Source of the DNA: Polyangium aurulentum
Lineage (GTDB): Bacteria; Myxococcota_A; Polyangia; Polyangiales; Polyangiaceae
Assembly (NCBI GenBank): GCA_945875545.1
Contig: CAMCKZ010000003.1
Span: 16,056-80,055, forward strand
Length of the DNA stretch: 64,000 nucleotides
Reading direction: 5' to 3'
A model generated the notes under the pieces. That model saw nothing but the letters and a program-made list of their open reading frames with translations. It had not been told where the DNA came from and did no database searches. Below are positions 34,718 to 45,000 of the stretch, piece after piece. Numbering within the stretch: position 1 is the first letter of the stretch; each line of letters begins with the position of its first letter. The position numbers were made by a program, and so were the translations under genes.

Positions 34718-36121
34718 ATGCAACAGCGCGTGGGGGTACAGTCTCAGCTTTGCTGGAAATTGGCAGGTATTCGCGCGTACACCGTCGCCGCCGCGGCCCT
34801 TGTTTTCGCAGCGGCGCCGGCCGCCGTGGGGCAGGCTCTCAACCTCAAAATGGTTCTTGACCTCGCGGAGAAGAATCACCCCGCGATAGCGGCTTCGCGC
34901 GCGCGCCTCGGCGTGTCGTTGGGCCAGCTCGACGAAGCCGTGACGACTCCGTGGTTCCAGTGGTCCATGTCCGGCGGAGCGGGGGTTCTTCCGCCCATCG
35001 TTGGCACGCCAATTTACTCGTCGGCCACGCAGCTCGTCTTGAATCCCACGCTTCAATCTCTCAACAGCCCGTCGATTCGCGTCGACCTCAATGGCACGGT
35101 GCCGCTCTACACTTTCGGCAAGATTGACGCCGGCGCCGAGGCCGCGAGGGCTGGGGTTCGTGTGAGCGAGTGGGATGTGGAAAAGCAGCGTCTTTCCGTG
35201 CGAAACGACGTACGGCGCGCTTGGTACGGCGTGCTTTTCGCCCGCGATGTTCGCTACGTCGGCCGAGAAATTTTGGAACGCCTCGATCAAAACGTCGACA
35301 AGATCGCACGCAAGCTCGACGACGGCGACGACTCGGTTACCGAGGTCGACAAGCTTCGGTCGGAGGTCTACCGCGAAGATGTGCGCGCGCGCATGTGGGA
35401 GCCCGTCAAGGGAGAAGCCATGGCGCTCGCGGCACTGCGTTTTCTCGCGGGCAGGAGTGACGAACTCCAAATCCCCGACATGCCCTTGAAGCGCCCCGAC
35501 TTCGCGTTGCTTCCGGTCACGAGTTGGCTCGAAGCCGCGCGCCTTTCGAGGCCCGATCTCAAGATGGCGCAGGCCGGTCTCGAAGCCCGTTCTCGCCTCG
35601 TCGATTTGGCGCGAGCCCGCCTCATGCCCGATTTTGGTCTAAGTCTCAGTTCCAGTTATGCCTTCAGCCCATCGGCTGAAAGGCAGCAAAATCCCTGGGT
35701 TGGCGACCCGTTTAATCACTTTTTCTACGGCTTCGCAATCGGCTTTCGTTGGAACCTCGACCTCCTGCCCCAGGTCGCGCGCATCGCTCAGGCGCGCGCC
35801 CAACTCGAAGAGGTTCAGGCGAATCTTCGCCTCGCGCTTGGGGGCGTGGGCGTCGAGGTCGAGCATGCCCACGCCGTCGCCACAGATGCCAACGGGAGAC
35901 TCGAGGCCTACGAGCGCTCGGAACGACGCGCGAAGCAATGGGTCTCCAAAATTCAAAGCGGCATCGACCTCGGCACCGAAGACGAAAAGGCCCTCATGGA
36001 GCCCCTCCGCGCCTACGTGACAGCTCGCATCAATCGACTCCAGGCAACCTACGATTACCTAAGCGCCATGTCGCAACTCGTCTTCGTGACGGGCTGGGAA
36101 CCGGAGGGCCTTTTTCAATAG
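34718..36121 (+). CDS. TolC-family outer-membrane efflux protein
   Basis: 467 aa. The signal peptide ends near APAAVGQA. Two halves with coiled-coil-forming helices repeat the OEP pattern (LAEKNHPAIAASRARLGVSLGQLDEA; RPDLKMAQAGLEARSRLVDLARARLMPDFGLSLSSSY). It should form the trimeric outer-membrane channel of a tripartite pump or type I system. No membrane-fusion protein or inner-membrane transporter is adjacent. It converges with a second TolC-type gene, overlapping by 7 bp. Confidence 0.85.
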   Translation: MQQRVGVQSQLCWKLAGIRAYTVAAAALVFAAAPAAVGQALNLKMVLDLAEKNHPAIAASRARLGVSLGQLDEAVTTPWFQWSMSGGAGVLPPIVGTPIYSSATQLVLNPTLQSLNSPSIRVDLNGTVPLYTFGKIDAGAEAARAGVRVSEWDVEKQRLSVRNDVRRAWYGVLFARDVRYVGREILERLDQNVDKIARKLDDGDDSVTEVDKLRSEVYREDVRARMWEPVKGEAMALAALRFLAGRSDELQIPDMPLKRPDFALLPVTSWLEAARLSRPDLKMAQAGLEARSRLVDLARARLMPDFGLSLSSSYAFSPSAERQQNPWVGDPFNHFFYGFAIGFRWNLDLLPQVARIAQARAQLEEVQANLRLALGGVGVEVEHAHAVATDANGRLEAYERSERRAKQWVSKIQSGIDLGTEDEKALMEPLRAYVTARINRLQATYDYLSAMSQLVFVTGWEPEGLFQ

Positions 36122-37479
36122 TTGCAGACTGCACGGGCAAGGCGCGCGCCAAGGCGAGCCCGGGCCACATCGAATTCGCGAACAGCGAGGGAAATTTCAG
36201 CCTGTCTGCGCGCCGCGGCTGCCGTCACAATCTCCAGACTTGACCCCCGACCCTCTTCCAATCCGCGCGTCGTGAGGGCTTCAAGTTCCGCTGCGAGGTC
36301 GCGGCTTTTGGTGGCCACTTGGAGCGAAGTTTCTGCCACGCCGACCGCACGCTGAGCCTGCGCCACTTGAATCGTGGCCTGACGCGTGACGAGCTCCCGG
36401 GTGACTCGCGACGACGCCTCGAGGGCCAGCGCCGAAGCTTTGGCCCCGTAGCGCGCGCCCCCATCCCAGAAAGACCACGCGACCATTGCTTGTACATTCC
36501 ACGTAGTATTGGGAAGCGTCGGTTGCTCCAGGCTCGTGGTGGCCACCTGCGACTGCGCTGAAAGCGTTGGCAACCATTGAAGGCCGACGGCCGTAACGGC
36601 GCGATGGGCAATGACTTCATCGAGGGTTGCCGCCGCGATATCCGGGCGCATTTCCAGGGAACCATCCGTACATACGGCGGCTGCTGCCGTCTCCAGATCC
36701 TCGATCCGAAGGGCATCGTCCACGCCCACCGGAACCTCCAGACCAAGAGCCAGTCCGAGCGCCTCGCGTGTTTGCCGCAACTGCTCGTCGCCGGTCACCC
36801 AGGTCGCGCGCGCCGCCTCCACATCTTGCTCCACGCGCAAAACATCGAGGCCACTCGCTGCTCCCATTTCGGCCCTGCGCCTGACGAGCGAAAGGCGATC
36901 ACGTGCAGACTGCACGCCATTGCGATTGAGCTCGCTGACACGCTCCGCGGTGACGACGGAGAGAATCGCCTGCGCCGCATTTGTGAGCACCACGCGCCGC
37001 GCGTCTTCTTCCGCGAGACGCGCACTGTCTTCCTGACGAGACGCGGTTCCGATCTGGAAAATCGCTGGTGCCGAGAGCAGCGGCCAGCTCGCCACGAGCG
37101 CCACTTGGGCGTAGTTTTTCGTGGGCTGCTCGAGGATGATGACCGTCGGATTTCCCGCAGCATCGAGACGCCCGAGCGGCATCGTTTTGGTCACAAGTTG
37201 GTGAACGCCGGCCGACGTGCCCTGAAGTGACGGAAGAACTCCGGCCCACGCGCTGCGCACCAGACCACGCTGCTGATCGACGCGTGCCCTGGCCCGCCCA
37301 AGCTCGGCGGAGTGGGTGCGGATCAAGGTCAGAGCCTCGGACCATTGGCGCAACATTCGAGCCGGCGGAGGCACCGCGGGCAACGTCTCGTCGGTCGCCT
37401 GGGCCTCGCGCGGACTCGGCGGTGCAGCCAGGGAAAACGCACACGAGATGGAAGCCAACAAGAAAACCGACACGCGCAT
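36115..37479 (-). CDS. TolC-family outer-membrane protein
   Basis: 454 aa. The signal peptide is about residues 1-20 (VFLLASISCAFSLA). Repeated helical segments include GRARARVDQQRGLVRSAWAGVLPSL, MRPDIAAATLDEVIAHRAV, ARYGAKASALALEAS and RQAEISLAVREFDVARARLG. It is only distantly like its convergent neighbour, so this is not a recent duplication. Two TGCAGWCTGCA sites lie in it, one at its very 3' end. The pump partner is unknown. Confidence 0.83.
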   Translation of the reverse strand: MRVSVFLLASISCAFSLAAPPSPREAQATDETLPAVPPPARMLRQWSEALTLIRTHSAELGRARARVDQQRGLVRSAWAGVLPSLQGTSAGVHQLVTKTMPLGRLDAAGNPTVIILEQPTKNYAQVALVASWPLLSAPAIFQIGTASRQEDSARLAEEDARRVVLTNAAQAILSVVTAERVSELNRNGVQSARDRLSLVRRRAEMGAASGLDVLRVEQDVEAARATWVTGDEQLRQTREALGLALGLEVPVGVDDALRIEDLETAAAAVCTDGSLEMRPDIAAATLDEVIAHRAVTAVGLQWLPTLSAQSQVATTSLEQPTLPNTTWNVQAMVAWSFWDGGARYGAKASALALEASSRVTRELVTRQATIQVAQAQRAVGVAETSLQVATKSRDLAAELEALTTRGLEEGRGSSLEIVTAAAARRQAEISLAVREFDVARARLGARLARAVCNY

Positions 37480-37497
37480 AGGCGTGCCCTACTCCAA

Positions 37498-39321
37498 TCA
37501 ACTCCCGAAGGAGCGAAGCATCTGCGCTGCCCGCTCAAGCTGCGGCAAGAGGAGCTTCAGCTTGCCCGGATCGCGCCCATCGCCGAGCACTTTGGCCTGC
37601 GTCAGCACGGCCTCAATGCCTGCCATCGTGGCGCCAAGAACCGAGCTATCGCCCGCCGAAGAACGCAAAGATTCGAGCAGCCGTTCGACCTCGCTCACGA
37701 GAGACTGGGCTGCCTGCCGCTCGGACTCAATGGCCTCGCCGTGACGACGTTCGGCCATGGCGTGCGCCGCTGAAATTTGCATTTCTTGGAGTTCGGCGGC
37801 GGTGAGACCGCTCGATGCCTGCACCGTAATCGCTGCTTTTCTCCTGCTCTCCTGCCCTACTGCCTCGACCGCCACGATGCCGTTTGCGTCGATGCTGAAC
37901 GACACCTCGACGACGATGGCGCCCTTGGGTTTGGACTCCAGGCCCTCGAGTGCGAAATCGCCGAGGTCCACGCGTTCGCCATTTCTGTCTTTCGCCACCT
38001 GCTGCACCACGATCGACATTCGCGTTTGGCCATCGCGACTCGTGGTGAAGGTCTTGACCCGCGTCGTGGGGACCGTGGTGTTGGCGGGAACCAGTTCATC
38101 AAAACCGCCACCGTGGGTCATGATGCCGAGGGCCAGCGGCGTGACGTCGAGAAGGACGATGGGCTTTCGCCCGGCCTCGGCGAGCAGCGCCGCACCGTGC
38201 ATCGCCGCACCGATGGCCACGCACTCATCGGGGTGAACCGACCTGTTGGGCTCTTGCCCAAAAACAGCTGTGATTTTGCGCTGAATCGCTGGCATTCGCG
38301 TCATGCCGCCTACGAGAATAACGTCGTCGATGTCGCCCTTGGCCAAGCCCGCATCTGCGAGCGCCTCAAGGCAGATGTCAATCGAACGATCGATGAGATC
38401 GGCCGTCAGCTCTTCGAGCTTCACTCTCGTCAGGGTGCGTTGAAGGTGAAGAGACTCGCCCCTTTCGTTCGAGATGATGAAGGGCAAGTTGAGGTCGGAA
38501 GTGGTGACCGTCGAGAGCTCGCACTTGGCCTTTTCAGCCGCATCTTTTAGGCGCTGCCGGGCCATGCGGTCTTTACGAAGGTCGGTCTTGTGTTCCGTCT
38601 GAAACTCGCCCACGAGCCATTCGACGATGCGCTCATCGACGTCTTCGCCGCCCAGGAATGTGTCGCCGGCGGTGCCCAAAACCTTGAAAATACCGCCCTT
38701 TCCGAGCTCCAAGATGGATACGTCGAAGGTTCCACCGCCGAAGTCATAGACGGCCACCGTGGACCCCTCACGCGCCGCTGTTCCGTAACTGATGGCCGCC
38801 GCGGTGGGCTCGTTGACGATGCGAATGACGTCGAGGCCGGCGATGAGGCCCGCGTCTTTCGTGGCCTGGCGCTGGTTGTCGTTGAAGTACGCAGGCACGG
38901 TGATGACCGCTTGTTCGACCGGCTCACCGAGAAAATCTTCGGCAACAATTTTTAGTTCTTGGAGAATGAACGCGGAGATTTCGGGAATGCTGAGGGTGTC
39001 GGAACGGAGCGCTATTCTTGCCTCGCCATGCGGCCCTTCTACGATGCGGTAGCTCGCTTGCCGCAGGGCGCTTGCCACCTGGGGAGAAGCAAATTTGCGC
39101 CCAATGAGCCGCTTGGCGGCGTAGACCGTGTTCTCGGCGTTGGTGATCGCTTGCCGCTTCGCAATGTGGCCCACGAGCTTACGCCCGGTCTCGGTAATGG
39201 CCACCATCGAGGGGGTGGTCTTGTACCCGCCACGATTGGCGATGACCTGCGCGGTTGCCCCATCAAGAACCGCGACGCACGAGTTCGTCGTTCCGAGATC
39301 GATACCGATGACCCTCTTCAT
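37498..39321 (-). CDS. Hsp70-family chaperone (DnaK paralogue)
   Basis: 607 aa from ATG 39319-39321 with AGGACAGAG upstream. The nucleotide-binding domain begins KRVIGIDLGTTNSCVAVLDG and includes VYDFGGGTFDVSIL and VILVGGMTRMPAIQ. The substrate domain follows (LLDVTPLALGIMTHGGGFDELVPAN). The lid is short and lacks the EEVD-like Gly/Gln-rich tail of main DnaK, so it looks like a specialised paralogue. It begins 17 bp after a J-domain/TPR protein, its probable co-chaperone. Confidence 0.93.
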   Translation of the reverse strand: MKRVIGIDLGTTNSCVAVLDGATAQVIANRGGYKTTPSMVAITETGRKLVGHIAKRQAITNAENTVYAAKRLIGRKFASPQVASALRQASYRIVEGPHGEARIALRSDTLSIPEISAFILQELKIVAEDFLGEPVEQAVITVPAYFNDNQRQATKDAGLIAGLDVIRIVNEPTAAAISYGTAAREGSTVAVYDFGGGTFDVSILELGKGGIFKVLGTAGDTFLGGEDVDERIVEWLVGEFQTEHKTDLRKDRMARQRLKDAAEKAKCELSTVTTSDLNLPFIISNERGESLHLQRTLTRVKLEELTADLIDRSIDICLEALADAGLAKGDIDDVILVGGMTRMPAIQRKITAVFGQEPNRSVHPDECVAIGAAMHGAALLAEAGRKPIVLLDVTPLALGIMTHGGGFDELVPANTTVPTTRVKTFTTSRDGQTRMSIVVQQVAKDRNGERVDLGDFALEGLESKPKGAIVVEVSFSIDANGIVAVEAVGQESRRKAAITVQASSGLTAAELQEMQISAAHAMAERRHGEAIESERQAAQSLVSEVERLLESLRSSAGDSSVLGATMAGIEAVLTQAKVLGDGRDPGKLKLLLPQLERAAQMLRSFGS

Positions 39322-39338
39322 GCTCTCTGTCCTAGGTG

Positions 39339-40820
39339 TCACCGCAGCGGCGAACGCGAGGTCAACTCACGCCGCAGCTCGGTCAGTTCACTGCACTCTG
39401 CATCGATCGCAGCGGCCGAAGCCGCCTCACGTTCCGCGTTCCGCAGCATACCCTGACGCAAGTACGCCCGCCCAAGAAGTGCGCGAAATGCTGCATTTTT
39501 TGGGTCCAAAAGGACCGCCCGGCTTGCACAGCGGAGGGCCGCGCTGCCGTCGACGATGCCTGCCGCCTCCTCCATTCGCAGAATCGCGGCTGCCGCGTCG
39601 CCCTGCACCACGGCGTCATCGGGTGCCCGCTGGGCGGCCTCTTCCCAAAAGGTCAGCGCCTCGGCGGGATGGTTTGCGTATTCCGCCCGCTTGGCGAAGT
39701 ATGTGTAGTGTTTCCCGACCTCGCTTCCGCCGAGACTCTCGGCTTTGGCGAGGCCACGAATGACGTCGGCGCTCTCAGGTTCAAGGCCTTGTGCCAGTCG
39801 AAAAAATTGCAGCGCTTCCGCCCCTTGTGAAGCGGCGAGCGAGGCTTCGCCCTGAAGCACGAGGGTGCGCACTTTCTCGGCTTTTGCCAGGGGAATAATA
39901 CCTTCGTAGCGGCGCCGTAGGTCGGCTATCGCCTGCGCGGTCGCCTCCTCGTTGGGTGCCGAACCCGGAGCCCACAGGGCCGGCGGAGGCGAACTTGGAG
40001 GCGACCCGGAGAGCGCCGGGGCCGACCCCGCGTTGCGACCCAATTTTCGCGCGAGGGTGAGACCCGAAGGCGGACCCGACACGTCAGTGATTCGCCCCGA
40101 CGCGGCGTCGAGGACGTCCGTGATGCGTTCCGACGGGGAAGCGTCGTCGAGGGCTGGGGCGGAGGCCCGTTCGGCGACCACCACCGGCCGCGTGCGCGTT
40201 GAACCGGACGACGTTGCCACAGCGCGGGGATTCGTTGCGGGCTCGTCGCCTTCGTCCAAAGATGCGTCGTAGTGGGCTCGCCTTTCCACGTGCGAAAGCG
40301 TAAAGTGAGCATCTTCGATGGCAGCAAAAAGCCTAGTGATAGTGTCGCCGTCGGCGCCCAGCGAGCGACCGAAAAACCTGTCTGGATGGAGCGACGCAAC
40401 GAGCTCGTAGTAGGCGTCTTTGATGGCCCGACGCTCGGCACCGATGGGCACGCCAAGGAGCACATAGTGGTTCGCCAAGAGCAGGCGCGCTTCAAGGCAA
40501 TCGAGCAACGTGCGTTCTTCGGCACTGATCTGACTCGGGGCGGCGGCATGAAGCTCCGCAAGGGTCGGCTTCGCTGGGTGGGCGCCGGAAGGCCTCGCCG
40601 CGGGCATCAGCGAAGAACTGCCGAAGACCTGTATGGCCCCAAGTTTCATCAGGAGGTCAAGAGCCGATCGCACGACCTCTTCGCCGAGACCCGTGCCCAT
40701 CACGATATCGTCTTCGGTGCAGTCTGCATCAACACGTGACAGCACAAAACCCTCGAGAGGAGTGAGGGGCAGGGCCTTGAGAACGGGGCCAGAAAGGGCG
40801 GTCGACGCGTATCTCTTCAC
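39339..40820 (-). CDS. J-domain protein with N-terminal winged helix and TPR repeats
   Basis: 493 aa. Residues 15-65 (LTPLEGFVLSRVDADCTEDDI...ALDLLMKLGAIQV) resemble a winged-helix module. Residues 115-185 are a J domain (NHYVLLGVPIGAERRAIKDAYYELV; HPD motif in ASLHPDRFF). A disordered Ser/Pro-rich linker follows, then TPR-like helices from about 300 to the end. J domains stimulate Hsp70 ATPase, and the Hsp70 gene follows at 17 bp. The winged-helix/TPR parts probably choose clients, which are unknown. Confidence 0.85.
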   Translation of the reverse strand: MKRYASTALSGPVLKALPLTPLEGFVLSRVDADCTEDDIVMGTGLGEEVVRSALDLLMKLGAIQVFGSSSLMPAARPSGAHPAKPTLAELHAAAPSQISAEERTLLDCLEARLLLANHYVLLGVPIGAERRAIKDAYYELVASLHPDRFFGRSLGADGDTITRLFAAIEDAHFTLSHVERRAHYDASLDEGDEPATNPRAVATSSGSTRTRPVVVAERASAPALDDASPSERITDVLDAASGRITDVSGPPSGLTLARKLGRNAGSAPALSGSPPSSPPPALWAPGSAPNEEATAQAIADLRRRYEGIIPLAKAEKVRTLVLQGEASLAASQGAEALQFFRLAQGLEPESADVIRGLAKAESLGGSEVGKHYTYFAKRAEYANHPAEALTFWEEAAQRAPDDAVVQGDAAAAILRMEEAAGIVDGSAALRCASRAVLLDPKNAAFRALLGRAYLRQGMLRNAEREAASAAAIDAECSELTELRRELTSRSPLR

Positions 40821-40823
40821 GGG

Positions 40824-41906
40824 CTAGCCATCTCGGTGAAGGTAAAAGTGCGAACGCAAGTAGGCCAGACGAAGCCTACGCAAAATGACTTTTACCGATG
40901 CTCCGATTGGCACCGCAAAGAGCAGTCCGAGAAACCCGAAAGCGGCGCCGCAAGCGACCAGGGCAACGATGACCTCCACGGGCTCAAGGCCGACGCTGCG
41001 GCCCACGATGCGCGGGGTGATGTAACCAACGTCGATAAAGTGCACCACGGTCATGACTGCGAGCGCGGCGACAATCATGGCGAGGCCTCCGCCGGCGAGG
41101 AAGGCCACCATCAGAGCGAGAGCCAAACCCGTGAGAAAACCCACGTAAGGAACGAATGAGAGCATGCCCGACAGGAGCCCGATCGCCAAAGCCAACGGCA
41201 CGTGCGCCACGTAAAGACCGAGCGAATAGAGAGCTCCCAGCACGACGTTCGCCGTCAGTTGCCCGCGCGCATAGCCCGCCAACATGCCTTGAAGTTCGGC
41301 GCCCGATGAACTCACGGAGCGAAACCAGCGACGCGGCACAAGGCGCGCCGCACCGGCCACGATGCGTTGCAGGTCGATCAAAAAATAAAGCGCAAGAAGC
41401 AGCACGATGACGGTTTCGCCGGCCACGCCGACGACGTTCACAGCCCCTCCCAAGGCGGACCCAAAGGCGTCCGAGGAACCAAAGATCGTCTTGAGGGCCA
41501 AGCGTCGCAAGTCCTCGAAAGAATGAGGCAAAACGAGCCGCGCGGCGGCCCCGCCAAACGATGAAATGCCCCGCTCCAGATCGGCCATGCGCGCCGGAAG
41601 GTTAGCCCCCAAAACGCCGAGTTCTTCGAGGAGGCTCGGAATGCCCCAAAGAAAAAGGGCGCATAGGGCGGCAACCAAAACGGCCATCACGAGCGACGCG
41701 GCGACGCGGCGATGGAGGCGCCACCGCTCCAGGGCTGAAACGAAGGGGTTCAGAGCGTAAGCGAGGACGAAGGCCAAGATTAGCGGCGACAGCACGCCGC
41801 GAAGAAACCAAACGCCCATCACGACCAAAACGAGCGAAAACACAGCGTACGGGGGCCCCGGCTTGCCGACCTCGTAGGGTGCCGATTCCTCGGGACGCGC
41901 GACCAT
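40824..41906 (-). CDS. AI-2E family transporter
   Basis: 360 aa with about seven or eight hydrophobic segments. VLSPLILAFVLAYALNPFVSALE at the N-terminus, the soluble middle part and PYVGFLTGLALALMVAFL plus IVGRSVGLEPVEVIVALVACGAAFGFLGLLFAVPI are typical of the YdiK/TqsA/PerM family, putative exporters or antiporters of small molecules. It stops 3 bp before the J-domain gene. Confidence 0.88.
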   Translation of the reverse strand: MVARPEESAPYEVGKPGPPYAVFSLVLVVMGVWFLRGVLSPLILAFVLAYALNPFVSALERWRLHRRVAASLVMAVLVAALCALFLWGIPSLLEELGVLGANLPARMADLERGISSFGGAAARLVLPHSFEDLRRLALKTIFGSSDAFGSALGGAVNVVGVAGETVIVLLLALYFLIDLQRIVAGAARLVPRRWFRSVSSSGAELQGMLAGYARGQLTANVVLGALYSLGLYVAHVPLALAIGLLSGMLSFVPYVGFLTGLALALMVAFLAGGGLAMIVAALAVMTVVHFIDVGYITPRIVGRSVGLEPVEVIVALVACGAAFGFLGLLFAVPIGASVKVILRRLRLAYLRSHFYLHRDG

Positions 41907-42054
41907 TGCTGCAACAATACACGAGAAGCGTTCCCATCACGGCCTTCGTGGTGGCACGCGCGAGGACGGGCCCACGATGCCACGAAAACCTCGCGCAAGG
42001 CCGCATTTTTCTCCGCGGGTCGTGCGAGGAGTTCCGCTACACTTCGCCGGGCAC

Positions 42055-45000
42055 ATGTCGAAAAATAGCGGTGTTCCATCCGGAGTCAATGCGCCCGCCA
42101 GCGAGATCGGAACGATTCTCGCGCAACGCTACGAAGTGATGCGCGAGGTCGGGCGCGGCGGCATGGGCGTTGTGTACCTGTGCCGCGACCTGGTGACCGG
42201 CGAGCGCGTGGCGCTGAAACGCCTGCGAAAACCCGAGGGCGACGCCCAGACGCGCCCGGAAGAAACGTGGTGGTTCCAGCAAGAAGCGCGCGCCGTCGCG
42301 TCGCTCGATCACCCGTGTGTCGTCGGTGCCCGCGACTTTGGCAGCCTCGAAGATGGGTCGCCTTACCTCGCCATGGATCTTCTTCCGGGAAGAAGTGTTC
42401 ACGAGTGGATGTATATTACACATATGACGTGGCCGGTGATTTGGTTCCTGATGGACCAATCTCTCGCGGGCCTCGCGCATGCGCATGCCCGCGGCATCAT
42501 TCACGGAGACTTGAAGCCGTCGAATATCATGCTCGATATCCCCACGAGCGATCGCGCACCGCGAGCATTTCTACTGGATATGGGCCTTGCTTGGCTCCGT
42601 CGCACCGGCCATGATCCGCGCCTCGATGGGGCCCAAGCTCCGAAGGTGATGGTGCATGCAGGTGCCGGAACGGTGGGGTGGGTTGCGCCGGAACAGATTC
42701 GAAAAGCCGTCACCCTCGTGGGGCCTCCCACCGACCTCTACGCGCTTGGGTGCATTCTCTATCGAATTCTCGTCGGAAAAGAGGTCTTCGAGGGCGAGGC
42801 CCAAGAGGTGCTTCGCGCCCATAAAAGAGCACCGATTGCGGAGTTTGTGTTGCCGCCCGAAGTGCCCGCGGGTGTCGACACATTCATCCGCCGACTGCTC
42901 GCGAAAAAGCCCTGGGACCGCTACGAATTCGCCGCCGACGCTCGGCGAGACTGGTGGCATTTGCGCCCCGAGCTGCCTGCCACATGGGAGGCCGCGAGCT
43001 TGGCGCTTGGCCAAGAAAAGCCCGCAGACCGCGAAGCCCGCGCTGTGCGTGCCGCGCGTTCCCTCGCGCCGGGTCTCTTGTCGCTTCGCCCCGCGCCAAT
43101 GATCGGACGCCGCGTGGAGCGCGAGCTGCTCCTGCGCGAAGTCACTGAAATGGTTGAAGATCCACGGGCCGCCCTTAAGCTGTTTATCCTCGTCGGCGAC
43201 GCGGGGGTTGGCAAAAGTCGGGTGGCCGAATGGCTTTGCGAAACCGTTCACGAGCAAGGCCTGATGCACCCGCTTCGCGCCCGTTACGGCCGCGTACCGA
43301 GCCCGATCGACGGCATCACTTCGGCCGTGAGTGCACACTACAACCTCGAGGGTGCAGACCGCGTGGTGCTCGAACAGTCGCTCATGGGGCGATGGAGCGT
43401 GGACCTCGACGACAACGAGGCCCTGACGTGGGTAGCGGCCACCGCGGAGTGGCTGCGCCCCAGCGTTCCAGGCCAGTTTGAGCCTGTCGGCCCCACAGGC
43501 AAACGCTTCGTCCTCGACCGACCTGAACTGCGTTGGCTCGTCGCTCGCCGCGTATTTGAACGCATCGGAAAAGATCGCCCCGTACTCCTTTGGCTCGACG
43601 ACCTTTTTCAGGCCTCGTCGACCACATTCGACATGCTGACGCGGCTGCGAAAAGACAACCCCGCTATCCGATTGCTGGTCGTCGCAACGGCGCGCCGCGA
43701 AGCGCTCTTGAGCGACATCGATATCGCCCTACGGATGGAGGCCCTCCGCGCCGATTGGCAAGGCGAAGTCCTGGAGATGGAGCCCCTCGACGCCGAGGAA
43801 ACCAACACGCTTTTGCGCGCCACCCTGCCCCTCCACGACGAGGCCACGGAACGCGCCGCGAGCTCGAGTGGGGGCAATCCGCTGTTCGCCCTCCAGCTCC
43901 TTCACGCGTGGTCCGGAGGCGGCTACTTGCGCCTTGAAAAGGGCCAGTACCGCGTGCCTGAAGAGGCCCTTGAGGGGCGCGCGATGACCACCACGGAGCT
44001 CTGGGATGAACGCCTTCGCGCCGTGCCCACCGAGCAGCGAATTGGTGCCTACGCAACGGCCTCCATCGGCGACGATATTCGCGGTGTGGTGCTGCGGCCG
44101 CTGCTCTCTGCACTGGGCCTTGACCCGCATGAAACCCTGCTTTCCCTCACGCGCGCGCAAATTCTCATTGCGTCCGGTGCCGACCGTTTTCGCTGGCCCC
44201 ATGCCCTCCTGCAGGAGCACCTTTCGGGGCGCCTCACGGAGCGCGCCGATGCGCCCGCGATCTACCGCCTCGCGGCCAACGCGCTTGAAGCCCATCCCAC
44301 CGTGGGTTCGCGCCGCATCATGAAACTTCGCGTGAGCAACTTGCTCCGGGCGGGCGACGACGAACTCGCGGCATCGTTGATGCTGAAGTTCACCGCCGAT
44401 TCGTGGAGTCGTTCGCGGGATGCGCGGGCAGTCCTCAAGGATCTCGACATCTTGTCGTCGCGTGTGAGTGGCGCGAACGAAGCCGAATACAACCACTGGC
44501 GGGCCGAGGCATTGCGCCACGCGGGCCGTGTGATTGAGGCACGCGACGCAGCGAAAAAGGCCCTAATCGTGTGGGAAAGAATGGCCCAGACCGCGAAGGC
44601 GGCGGCCACGCGAAGGCTCCTCGGGCACATCTCCTCCGACCTCGGCGCGCCGGGCCAGGGCCGCGACGACGTAACCGATGCGATCAAGACTTTCGAGAAG
44701 CTCGGCGACACGCGCGGGCTCATTGGGGCCATGGTCGTCCTCGGCGAAATTGATTACCTCCTCGGCGAGCATGCGCGCGCGCGTGAAACGATCCGCGATT
44801 GCATGCGCAAAGCGGAAACCGTCGGCGACAGACTTGTGCGCGCCCAGGGGCTCTTGCTCCTCGCTCTCATCGAGACCGCGGCGGGGCGTCACGAGCAAGC
44901 CTCGCGCTACACCCTCGATGCGCGCGAATCGTTCGAGAGCATCGGTTACCGCCTCGGAATGGCGCAGTCCGATGTGGTCCTCGCGCACGCAGAATTCCGG

